Shown here: positions 7,567 to 13,549 of the stretch, one piece after another
Layout of the letters: each line of letters opens with the position of its first letter
Position numbering within the stretch: the first letter of the stretch is position 1
Origin: Chloroflexi bacterium RBG_16_57_11
Lineage (GTDB): Bacteria > Chloroflexota > Anaerolineae > Anaerolineales > UBA4823
Direction of reading: 5' to 3'
Length of the DNA: 13,641 bases
Assembly (NCBI GenBank): GCA_001795165.1
Contig: MGNS01000154.1
Span: forward strand, 33,859-47,499
Translations under genes and position numbers: made by a program
The notes under the pieces: model-generated
Told to the model about the DNA's origin: nothing
Seen by the model: the letters and a program-made list of their open reading frames with translations, nothing else
Databases searched by the model: none

Positions 7567-8875
7567 TGGCGGCCAGTTGCTTTGCCAGCCGCTTGCCTAG
7601 GCCAATGATCGTCAACACGGTTGGCCGAGCCAGCGCTTCGGGAAAGGTGCTGGCATCGCATACATACAAACCAGGGATTTCGGTTTGCAGGTCGGTGTTC
7701 AGCATCTCCCCGATGCGCACCGTGCCGGAGGGATGTGTGCCGCGCAGTGGGGTCATGAATATCGTGTCCGGGTCGGCGCCCGCTTTGCGCAGGATTGCCC
7801 GGCAGGTTTCCTCGGCCTGTTTTTGCCGCATCTTGTCGTCCTCGGTCAGCGGCTTGCTGATCCGCCCGCCGGGGAAGACGCCGCCGGAGATGGCATCTTT
7901 GAGCTTGATCATCACACCCAGGATGTTGTTCCAGCGCGGCCAATACAGAGGGTAGCGCGGTCCCTTTAGAGCGGTGATAATCGGATAAAGTAACCAGGGA
8001 TCAATCAAGGTGGAGAGCATATAACCCAATTCCTGGTTTTCCCACGACCAGGTCATGGGTGGCTCGTTGCCAATGCCTCGCTCCTTGACGAAGCCGTAGA
8101 CCATTACCGTTACATCCATCGTCATCCCTCGCCCGGCATGCTCAAGACCGGAGCGGTGCAGGATGCGCGGTGTGCCGATGCCACCGGCAGCCAGAACCAC
8201 GTTCTTGGCGTGAGCAGTGAAGGGCTTACCCTCCAGATAACCCTCCACGCCGATGGCGCGTCCACCCTCGACCAGCACACGATCTACCCGTGCACGGGTG
8301 CGCAGGTCCGCACCAGCCTCCACGGCATCGTCCACCCATTCCGCAGCGCTCCACTTGGCATGGCAGCGACAGCCGAGCATGCACTTTGCCCCGCAATCGA
8401 ACTTTTTTGAACGAGCCGGTTTCATGAATTTGAGCTGTGGCTGCCAGTCGTAGCCCAGGCCGTTGGCTGCTTCGGCGATACGGGTAGAGGCGGCGCCGCG
8501 CAGCTCGGGCGGTAAGGGAGCGATTTCTAGCTCTTCGATCGTTTCCGACACTTCAAGGTCGATATCCACGCCATATCGTTGCTTCAGCCAGTCTGGCGGC
8601 GGCGCGGCGCAGCCGCAGTACATGCTGGTTGCGCCGCCCACCATGAGCGGGCGGACGATGTTCAGGCCTTCCTGGGTGAAAAGCAGGCTCATGCGATCAG
8701 CGTAGATCAGAGCGCCCAGGTAGGTGCCGTAATAGCTGCTTGCACGATGGTCGATCCCACGCTCCAGGAGCAGCACCTTCTGGCCTGCTCGTGCCATTTC
8801 ACGCGCAACCGTTGCACCGCCAGGTCCAGAGCCGACGATAATGGTATCTGCAGACAGGGTATCAGCTGGGGTCAT
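7556..8875 (-). CDS. GMC-family FAD-dependent oxidoreductase with a cysteine cluster
   Basis: Flavoenzyme of 439 residues that should oxidise an alcohol or related substrate. The Rossmann motif VGSGPGGATVARE is at 14-26, the GGATSMYCG loop at 80-88, and the C-terminal GMC signature THPSGTVRIGE (His381) and D-A-S-T-F-P-E at 407-413. A cysteine cluster C161-X3-C165-X3-C169-X-C171, followed by H-A-K-W-S, resembles the C..C..GC segment of alcohol-oxidase-like GMC proteins. The second catalytic position, usually Asn or His before Pro (N-P-x-x-T), is Arg417 here (ARPTVLTI). The frame extends upstream to 9025, but ATG 8875 has a strong GGAGG just before it and starts right at the FAD domain, so the first 50 codons are rejected. 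It is the first gene of the four-gene minus-strand unit. The exact substrate cannot be read. Confidence 0.9.
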   Translation of the reverse strand: MTPADTLSADTIIVGSGPGGATVAREMARAGQKVLLLERGIDHRASSYYGTYLGALIYADRMSLLFTQEGLNIVRPLMVGGATSMYCGCAAPPPDWLKQRYGVDIDLEVSETIEELEIAPLPPELRGAASTRIAEAANGLGYDWQPQLKFMKPARSKKFDCGAKCMLGCRCHAKWSAAEWVDDAVEAGADLRTRARVDRVLVEGGRAIGVEGYLEGKPFTAHAKNVVLAAGGIGTPRILHRSGLEHAGRGMTMDVTVMVYGFVKERGIGNEPPMTWSWENQELGYMLSTLIDPWLLYPIITALKGPRYPLYWPRWNNILGVMIKLKDAISGGVFPGGRISKPLTEDDKMRQKQAEETCRAILRKAGADPDTIFMTPLRGTHPSGTVRIGEMLNTDLQTEIPGLYVCDASTFPEALARPTVLTIIGLGKRLAKQLAASVD

Positions 8876-8959
8876 GATGCCTCCATACAGCTTGTTTGAT
8901 CTGACCATCGCTAGCGTTTTCGGACTTGATTGTGCGGGAAGGCAACCAGTCCAAAGATT

Positions 8960-8989
8960 ATTATACCTTTCGTTGTGTGGTCTTGTGAC
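8960..8989 (-). promoter_or_regulatory. Candidate sigma-70 promoter of the GMC-PLP-M28-P1 operon
   Basis: On the minus strand a perfect TATAAT (8965-8960) lies 18 bp after GTCACA (8989-8984, 4 of 6 to TTGACA). Transcription would start near 8953, leaving a leader of about 78 nt before the GMC start at 8875. Confidence 0.55.
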
Positions 8990-9031
8990 CGGGATTGAGC
9001 CCAGTCTTGTGAGGCTGCCTATCAAGGACGC

Positions 9032-9054
9032 ATCCAGCCGTCAAGGGGCTGGAT
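9032..9054. promoter_or_regulatory. Perfect 8-bp inverted repeat, candidate operator
   Basis: ATCCAGCC (9032-9039) and GGCTGGAT (9047-9054) form a perfect dyad with a 7-bp spacer. It lies about 20 bp upstream of the -10 of the MFS gene, over the -35 zone, and some 45 bp upstream of the GMC promoter. No T-run follows, so it is not a terminator. The position fits a repressor or activator site that could couple the divergent units; no regulator gene is adjacent. Confidence 0.45.
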
Positions 9055-9070
9055 TGTACTAAGTGGATTG

Positions 9071-9079
9071 TGCTATACT
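9071..9079 (+). promoter_or_regulatory. Extended -10 element of the MFS gene, leaderless transcript predicted
   Basis: TGCTATACT matches the extended -10 consensus TGnTATAAT at all but one position; no good -35 at standard spacing. The A of ATG 9086 lies 7 nt after the -10, which is where transcription should begin, so the mRNA would start at its own AUG. Confidence 0.5.
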
Positions 9080-9085
9080 TGCGAC

Positions 9086-10360
9086 ATGCCGCGCATCACC
9101 TCCCGCTACCTGGTCGGCGCTACACTGTTGCTGATGACAGTGTCCATCGTCAACGTGGCGGACAAGGAGTTGTTAGCTCCGGTGGTCGATGCGGTCAAGG
9201 CTGACCTGGGGTTGAGCGACACGCAAATCGGCGCGACACGCTCTGCAGTGTTCATCGCTGCGCTGATTGGACAGCTTTTCTGGGGGCCGTTATCCGATCG
9301 GTGGGTGCGCAAGTATATTATCGCCATCGGTACCGTAATCTGGAGCGCGTTGACCTGGATGACGGCCTTTGTAGGCAGCTTCCCGCAATTACTGGTAGCG
9401 CGGGCCAGCATGAGTTTTGCCGAAGGCTGCTTCAACCCCTCCGCCTATGCGCTGCTTACCGACTCTGTTCCGCGGCGCCGGCATGGCTTGATCCTTGGTT
9501 TGATGGGAATAACATACCCGGTTGGCACGGCGGCAGCACTGGTGGTTGCCAGCGTGGTCGGCACCGCGAATTGGCGGCTGCCGTTTATCTATTATGGTTT
9601 GATCGGTCTGGGATTAGGCGTTTTGGTTTTGTTCTTCATTCGAGAGCCGGAACGCGGCGCCAGTGAAGATGCCGTGGAAGCGGTTGGTGGGCATTACACG
9701 GGGCGCTTCTCATTGAAGGAATTTCGTAAACTGCTAACCGTCCCCAGCTTATTGCTGGCTTTTGGATTGGATACCTGCCAGTCGATCATCAATTGGGGTT
9801 TTGCCTTCTGGGCTCCCACCTATCTAACTCGTTATTCGATCGCGGAGACTCCCGAGCAGGCAGCCTTGGCGCTTTTGCCAGCGATCCTGGGCTTCGTCGT
9901 CGGGGCGGTGTTGGGTGGCCTCCTGATCGATCGCATGCGCCATCGCACGCCGCTGGCGCCAGCCTGGGTAAGCCTGGTGGCGATGGCGGGTGGACTGGCA
10001 TTGGCTGCGTTGGTATTTAGCCTGAACACCTTGGGCCCGTTGATGGCGGCGGCCTTTTGCCTGGGTGTGGTCACCTATATGGTTCAGCCGGCGGTCAACG
10101 TTGTGCTGTTCAGTGTTGTGCCGCCGGAGATGAAAGCGACCACAATCTCTGCCAGTAATGTGATCCTAAATCTGGCTGTGGCGGTGGTTTCCATTTCGGT
10201 GGGTGTGGTCAGCGACGCGGCCGGTTTACGCCTGGCCTTCGGCGGCTCGGTTCTGTTGACCTATGTTGCGGGAGTGTTCGTCTGCCTGGCTTTGCTGCGC
10301 AATCTGGGTCGAGACATGCAGCTACGTGACGCAATCGTCGAGACACGGGTCAGTGTATAA
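9086..10360 (+). CDS. MFS transporter, Spinster-like
   Basis: Inner-membrane secondary transporter of 424 residues with about 12 hydrophobic segments. The first helix ends in N23-V-A-D26-K27, the position of the N-Y-x-D-R motif in Spinster-type carriers. MFS motif A, G67-PLSDRWVRK76, follows helix 2. A charged central loop lies at about 195-225. The open frame can be extended to TTG 9068, but that codon precedes and overlaps the promoter -10 and adds C-Y-T-C-D, so ATG 9086 is preferred; there is no ribosome-binding site, in line with leaderless translation. It is divergent from the four-gene catabolic-looking unit and is its likely uptake or export partner (inference). The substrate is not deducible: Spinster-like carriers move lipids, sugars and organic acids. 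Confidence 0.92.
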   Translation: MPRITSRYLVGATLLLMTVSIVNVADKELLAPVVDAVKADLGLSDTQIGATRSAVFIAALIGQLFWGPLSDRWVRKYIIAIGTVIWSALTWMTAFVGSFPQLLVARASMSFAEGCFNPSAYALLTDSVPRRRHGLILGLMGITYPVGTAAALVVASVVGTANWRLPFIYYGLIGLGLGVLVLFFIREPERGASEDAVEAVGGHYTGRFSLKEFRKLLTVPSLLLAFGLDTCQSIINWGFAFWAPTYLTRYSIAETPEQAALALLPAILGFVVGAVLGGLLIDRMRHRTPLAPAWVSLVAMAGGLALAALVFSLNTLGPLMAAAFCLGVVTYMVQPAVNVVLFSVVPPEMKATTISASNVILNLAVAVVSISVGVVSDAAGLRLAFGGSVLLTYVAGVFVCLALLRNLGRDMQLRDAIVETRVSV

Positions 10361-10382
10361 GATTTATTGGATGGGATATCCG

Positions 10383-10410
10383 TTGACAGCTTGCCTCTTT
10401 AGGGTATAAT
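10383..10410 (+). promoter_or_regulatory. Full-consensus sigma-70 promoter of tRNA-Lys
   Basis: TTGACA (10383-10388) and TATAAT (10405-10410) are both perfect, 16 bp apart. The tRNA begins 12 bp after the -10, so the primary transcript has only a few extra 5' nucleotides. A stable-RNA-strength promoter. Confidence 0.9.
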
Positions 10411-10422
10411 TCCACTCCGCAT

Positions 10423-10495
10423 GGCCCCGTAGCTCAATTGGCAGAGCAAGCGACTCTTAATCGTTAGGTTGACCGTTCGATCCGGTCCGGGGTCA
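10423..10495 (+). tRNA. tRNA-Lys (anticodon CTT)
   Basis: A complete 73-nt cloverleaf: acceptor GGCCCCG/CGGGGTC (10423-10429 with 10488-10494, one G-U pair), D-arm GCTC/GAGC around AATTGGCA, anticodon stem AGCGA/TCGTT with loop CTCTTAA, T-arm GACCG/CGGTC around TTCGATC, discriminator A. Anticodon CTT at 10456-10458 reads AAG lysine codons. CCA is not encoded. It stands alone between the MFS gene and the degenerate signalling cassette with its own promoter and terminator. Confidence 0.95.
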
Positions 10496-10511
10496 CAATG
10501 TTCATCGCTAC

Positions 10512-10541
10512 AAAACGACTTTCTTCAGGAAGTCGTTTTTT
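10512..10541 (+). terminator. Rho-independent terminator after tRNA-Lys
   Basis: AAAACGACTT (10512-10521) pairs with AAGTCGTTTT (10530-10539); a T-G and a C-G pair extend the stem to 12 bp around a TTCA loop. The stem runs into a six-T tract (10536-10541). Confidence 0.9.
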
Positions 10542-10576
10542 ACATTTCCCCATGTGTATTGCGAATCGAAAGTGCC

Positions 10577-10618
10577 TTGACAAGTTCCCCATCCGGTAAG
10601 TCTGTTAGCTAGTAAAAT
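10577..10618 (+). promoter_or_regulatory. Possible promoter elements for the 10673-13176 operon
   Basis: TTGACA at 10577-10582 is a perfect -35, but no good -10 follows at 16-18 bp. TAAAAT at 10613-10618 is a fair -10 but lies 30 bp away. Either the true -10 is weak and needs an activator, or the two elements belong to different promoters. The rest of 10542-10672 holds nothing else I can support. Confidence 0.3.
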
Positions 10619-10672
10619 ATAGCGGGCAGCTATGATTCGGAATGCACGCATTTCTTTTTGGAGAGTAGGAAC

Positions 10673-11635
10673 ATGAGCGGAACAGTAGTGGCACTGATTA
10701 GTGGTGAAGCATTAGCAAATGGGCATGGTCCAACAATCTCGGATCAGAAGTTGAATGCCAAGGAATTGGCGGATGGGCTGTCTCCCATATTGACCCCTGA
10801 GATCAAATTGGCAGTGTTGCACGGCAACAAGCCACAGGTAGGTTTCGTCCTTTTCCGCTCTGAGGTTGCCAGCCATGCACTGCATGCCATTCCGCTGGAT
10901 GTATGTGGGGCGGATACACAAGGGGCGACCGGTTATATGATTTCTCAGGCCCTGAGGAACACCTTGAGCCAGCATCATATCGACCGTCGGGTGGTGTGCG
11001 TCCTCACCCAAACGTTGGTCGAATCCGGGAATCTCGATCAAGCTCCGCTAAAAGCGATCGGGCCCTGGTTTGATCGTGATAAGGCTGACCAATATCGCCA
11101 GGCCCGAAAATGGAACATTGTAGAAGAGCCAGGCCGTGGATACCGGCGGGGTGTGCCATCTTTACCGCCGCTGGAAATATTCGAAATGGCTGAGATCAAA
11201 TCCCTGGTTGAAGCTGGAAATATTGTGATAGCCGCCGGTGGTGGCGGTATTCCGGTTTCACGAAATCCCCTGGGATATTTAGAAGGCATTGAAGCAGTGA
11301 TTGACACCGAACAGGTAGCCCGTATGGTAGCTCAAGAAGTCAAAGCGAACGTCCTGTTGATGATCGTTGATCGTGATGATAAATTCATTCGGTCCGGGTT
11401 GGTCATGGATCGGTTGAATCTGATATCCCTGAGCGAGCTGGATGACAACCTCCGAAAGGTAACCTTCCAATCCGGCACGGTGCAAGGCGCACTCCGCAGT
11501 GCATCGGAGTTTCTGCATAGCGGGGGCGAGCAAGTGATGATTACCAGTCTGGCAAATCTGACTAAAAACCTGGCAAACAAACGTGGTCTCAGGATTGGCT
11601 CAGCGCGGCCCTCAATACGCCAATTTGAGGCCTGA
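10673..11635 (+). CDS. Carbamate-kinase-fold protein, catalytic motifs lost (predicted pseudoenzyme)
   Basis: 320 residues, collinear over the whole length with ArcC-type carbamate kinases: HGNKPQVG at 50-57, DTQGATGYMISQAL near 81-94, VLTQ near 110, A-IGP near 128, EEPGRGYRRGVPS at 151-163, AAGGGGIP at 187-194, GIEAVID at 205-211, VMITSL near 288. Yet residues known or believed to be needed for catalysis are changed. The G-G-N opening is S10-G-E-A, HGNGPQ is HGNKPQ, the Lys after A-V-I-D is Thr212, the TGVD region is VDRDD, and the G-S-M-x-P-K motif is SGTVQGA at 267-273 without Lys. So it likely binds a ligand but cannot act as a normal kinase (inference). ATG 10673 follows GGAGAG at good spacing; an upstream TTG at 10658 is rejected. 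No arginine deiminase pathway genes are nearby; instead it leads a signalling operon. Confidence 0.85.
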   Translation: MSGTVVALISGEALANGHGPTISDQKLNAKELADGLSPILTPEIKLAVLHGNKPQVGFVLFRSEVASHALHAIPLDVCGADTQGATGYMISQALRNTLSQHHIDRRVVCVLTQTLVESGNLDQAPLKAIGPWFDRDKADQYRQARKWNIVEEPGRGYRRGVPSLPPLEIFEMAEIKSLVEAGNIVIAAGGGGIPVSRNPLGYLEGIEAVIDTEQVARMVAQEVKANVLLMIVDRDDKFIRSGLVMDRLNLISLSELDDNLRKVTFQSGTVQGALRSASEFLHSGGEQVMITSLANLTKNLANKRGLRIGSARPSIRQFEA

Positions 11636-11659
11636 AAAAATTGTGTGGGGTGCAATCAC

Positions 11660-12442
11660 ATGATGAATCATGACCATCCGAGGCAAGAGCCGTTATCTTA
11701 TGATGAGCTTCTACAACAGAACGAGACGCTGCTCCATGAGGTTGAAGAACTCCAGGTTCAAGAAAACCTCATTTGGAATTTGTTTGCAGAAACAAGCCGT
11801 AAGCTTCAGGTTTATTCCGCATCGATCAAGGCGGCAGTCTCGAGCCTGTTGAATTACGATATTTTCTGGGATAGCAAAAATCAACACGAGTTTCTCGAAA
11901 CGATAGACAGTAGCGTCAACCAGGTGTCGGAAATGATTGTCCTGCTGACCCTGGCTTTCCGCACCCAGGCAAACAATCTGGTGTTAAGCCTGGACTCACA
12001 CCTGCTTCAAGAGATTCTGTCTGTTTCTCACACCATGGCGGTCAAAAAGAATCCGGATATCAGACTGGAGGTCCATTTTCCCTCGGATGGTATGCCTGTT
12101 CAGGTCGATTATGAATATTTAACGAAAGCCCTTCTCTTGCTATATGACGTGCTGTTTGCTCAGGCGCCAACCAATTCGCTTCGCGTTGAAGCAAGTGAAA
12201 CTTCGGGAGCCTGGTTTTTGGATTTCACGGGTCTTGAACCGCATATTGTCAAGATGATCGGGAACATGCATGGCTGTAAAGCTCAACCAGCAGCATATGA
12301 ATTATTCTCTGCAGAGAATATTCTTAAGCTGGATGTCATTTGCGAAATCCTTCACTTACAACGAATCACTATTGAAATACTGGATGAGCCTGATCGGCTG
12401 CCAGTCTTGCGATTACGAATTCCTGAGGTCGCACCCATTTAG
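11660..12442 (+). CDS. Degenerate KdpD-like histidine kinase (no phospho-acceptor His)
   Basis: 260 residues, no membrane segment, cytoplasmic. Residues about 14-45 are a charged heptad-like helix. Then L41-FAETS-R47-KLQVYSASIKAAVSSLL aligns with the HisKA helix of KdpD-type kinases (S-H-E-L-R-T-P-L-T-S-I-K-A-A-V-S-S-L-L); Arg47 replaces the His and Tyr52 the Pro. The second HisKA helix (HEFLETIDSSVNQV, 76-89) is well kept. Residues about 110-257 follow an HATPase outline: D150-YEYLTKALLLLYDVLF stands for the N-box but lacks its Asn, the glycine-rich boxes are gone, and the last strand RLRIP remains. It should dimerise but not autophosphorylate (inference). GGGG at 11647-11650 precedes ATG 11660, hence this start rather than GTG 11645. 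It starts 24 nt after the carbamate-kinase-like gene and ends 26 nt before the regulator. Confidence 0.8.
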   Translation: MMNHDHPRQEPLSYDELLQQNETLLHEVEELQVQENLIWNLFAETSRKLQVYSASIKAAVSSLLNYDIFWDSKNQHEFLETIDSSVNQVSEMIVLLTLAFRTQANNLVLSLDSHLLQEILSVSHTMAVKKNPDIRLEVHFPSDGMPVQVDYEYLTKALLLLYDVLFAQAPTNSLRVEASETSGAWFLDFTGLEPHIVKMIGNMHGCKAQPAAYELFSAENILKLDVICEILHLQRITIEILDEPDRLPVLRLRIPEVAPI

Positions 12443-12468
12443 GGCACTCCCTGATACGGTTACGGTAT

Positions 12469-13176
12469 ATGACTGCGAAAAGAGTCTTGCTGATCGGGGA
12501 TGAACCGAATTTCCTTCGCTCGATGCGCCGTAATCTGGTCGGGCGAGGCTACGATGTTTCGGTCGCTTTGGATGATCAGGAAGCTTACTTGATGGCAACT
12601 TCATTCAACCCCGATCTTTTCGTATTGAATCTGGATTTTACGACCATCGATCTTGATGGACTGGCCATCTGCACGAAGCTCCGGGAATTGAGCCTCTCCC
12701 CAATTATTGTTCTATCCGCGATTGGATCTGAAAAGACGAAAATTGATGCTTTGGACATGGGGGCTGATGATTACCTGGTGCTGCCCTTCGGAATGGAAGA
12801 GTTTCTGGCGCGGGTGCGCGCTTCTATCCGGCGCTGGGGTTTGATGAACACCGGGCGGATAGACCAGGATCGTCTGATTCTGAGCGGCGATCTGCTGATT
12901 GATACAGACGCACGGCAGGTACGTCTGAAAGGCGAACCGGTAAAGCTAACGCCGCGCGAGTATGATATCCTGGTGTATCTGGCACGGCGCGCCGGAAAGG
13001 TAATTTCTCATCGAGAATTGCTCAAGGCTGTGTGGGGGAATGTCTATGGAGAAGAGCGGGAGTACCTGCGGGTGTTTATTTCCCAATTGCGCCACAAGAT
13101 TGAGGATGATCCGATGCGCTCGACCTATATATTAACAGAACCGGGCGTCGGATACCGGTTTGTTGCTGATCAATAG
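12469..13176 (+). CDS. KdpE/OmpR-family winged-helix regulator with atypical receiver
   Basis: 235 residues. The receiver (1-120) resembles KdpE (IIVLSA at 79-84, DMGADDYL near 96-103) but its active site is remodelled. The first acidic pair is G10-D11. The acceptor region reads P-D-L-F-V-L-N54-L-D56, with two extra residues before D63-G64, so the acceptor is either Asn54 (by spacing from P48) or a shifted Asp56 (by spacing to D63-G64). The invariant Lys of T-K-P-F is Leu105 (VLPF). Phospho-switching is therefore doubtful. The DNA-binding domain (about 130-232) is intact: LTPREYDILVYLARRAGKVISH, recognition helix near 198-212, and the hairpin GVGYRF. It is the last gene of the operon, before a strong terminator. 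No clear ribosome-binding site precedes the ATG, suggesting coupling. It probably regulates its own operon or the lipoprotein gene (inference). Confidence 0.88.
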   Translation: MTAKRVLLIGDEPNFLRSMRRNLVGRGYDVSVALDDQEAYLMATSFNPDLFVLNLDFTTIDLDGLAICTKLRELSLSPIIVLSAIGSEKTKIDALDMGADDYLVLPFGMEEFLARVRASIRRWGLMNTGRIDQDRLILSGDLLIDTDARQVRLKGEPVKLTPREYDILVYLARRAGKVISHRELLKAVWGNVYGEEREYLRVFISQLRHKIEDDPMRSTYILTEPGVGYRFVADQ

Positions 13177-13203
13177 CAGCTCGAACACAGTGGTCTGGCA
13201 AAT

Positions 13204-13245
13204 AGGGCTATCCCTGGAGATCGTCTCAGGGGTAGCCCTTGTTTA
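13204..13245 (+). terminator. Strong hairpin terminator after the regulator gene
   Basis: The arms 13204-13220 and 13224-13239 form a stem of about 16 bp (AGGGCTA pairs with TAGCCCT, then CCCTG with CAGGG, then AGA with TCT) with one bulged G and one G-T pair, around a TCG loop. A T-rich stretch (TTGTTTATATCTTT) follows. It closes the three-gene operon and insulates it from the lipoprotein gene. Confidence 0.8.
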
Positions 13246-13261
13246 TATCTTTATGGTTTCT

Positions 13262-13291
13262 TTATTACTTCTTGATACTTCTCTGATTCTG
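13262..13291 (+). repeat. Tandem imperfect repeats, possible OmpR-type regulator site
   Basis: Three units, TTATTACTTC (13262-13271), TTGATACTTC (13272-13281) and TCTGATTCTG (13282-13291), repeat with a 10-11 bp period; TGATACT and TGATTCT are exactly 11 bp apart. OmpR/PhoB-family regulators bind direct repeats of this period. They overlap the -35 of the lipoprotein promoter. The repeats are short and AT-rich, so chance similarity is possible. Confidence 0.35.
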
Positions 13292-13299
13292 TTTATGCT
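13272..13299 (+). promoter_or_regulatory. Candidate promoter of the lipoprotein gene
   Basis: TTGATA (13272-13277) and TATGCT (13294-13299) are 16 bp apart and match sigma-70 consensus at 5 and 4 of 6 positions. Transcription would start near 13306, leaving a leader of about 245 nt. Confidence 0.45.
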
Positions 13300-13549
13300 A
13301 TGCTAGATATGGATCGGCTTATGGCTATGTTGTCCAATTTTTCACACTCATACAACAGTCGCTTGGCAGGATCGGCCAGGATAGGCTCTACCAAGAAATC
13401 TACGCCCCTGCCAGCTGACCAGATCACGCCTTCTGAAAGGAGACTTTAAACAAAAATCTGGGAAATCATGAACAAGACGGACGAATTTCACCATGCAATA
13501 GCCAAAACCTACCATCTTATAGCCCTATCAAAGAGGAGATGAAAAAACA
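13300..13549 (+). other. Long 5' leader of the lipoprotein gene with tiny ORFs
   Basis: Most of the 373-bp gap 13177-13549 is this stretch. It contains TGGCAGG (13364-13370) facing CCTGCCA (13407-13413), a 7-bp arm pair that could fold. A 24-codon frame, 13468-13542 (MNKTDEFHHAIAKTYHLIA...), has GGGA just upstream and its TGA lies directly after the GAGG of the lipoprotein ribosome-binding site. A 49-codon frame, 13300-13449, has no ribosome-binding site. I recognise no known riboswitch. Whether any small frame is translated is uncertain. Confidence 0.3.

Noticed and set aside
8876..9025. 50-codon N-terminal extension of the GMC oxidoreductase
   Set aside because: It would run through the TATAAT promoter and the leader; ATG 8875 has GGAGG and begins at the FAD domain.
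10423..10660. tRNA-Lys as an integration site for a mobile element
   Set aside because: No repeated copy of the tRNA 3' end, no integrase and no phage gene in the window.
13300..13449. 49-codon frame in the lipoprotein leader
   Set aside because: No ribosome-binding site at any of its ATGs, no hydrophobic or known motif, and it begins at the promoter -10.
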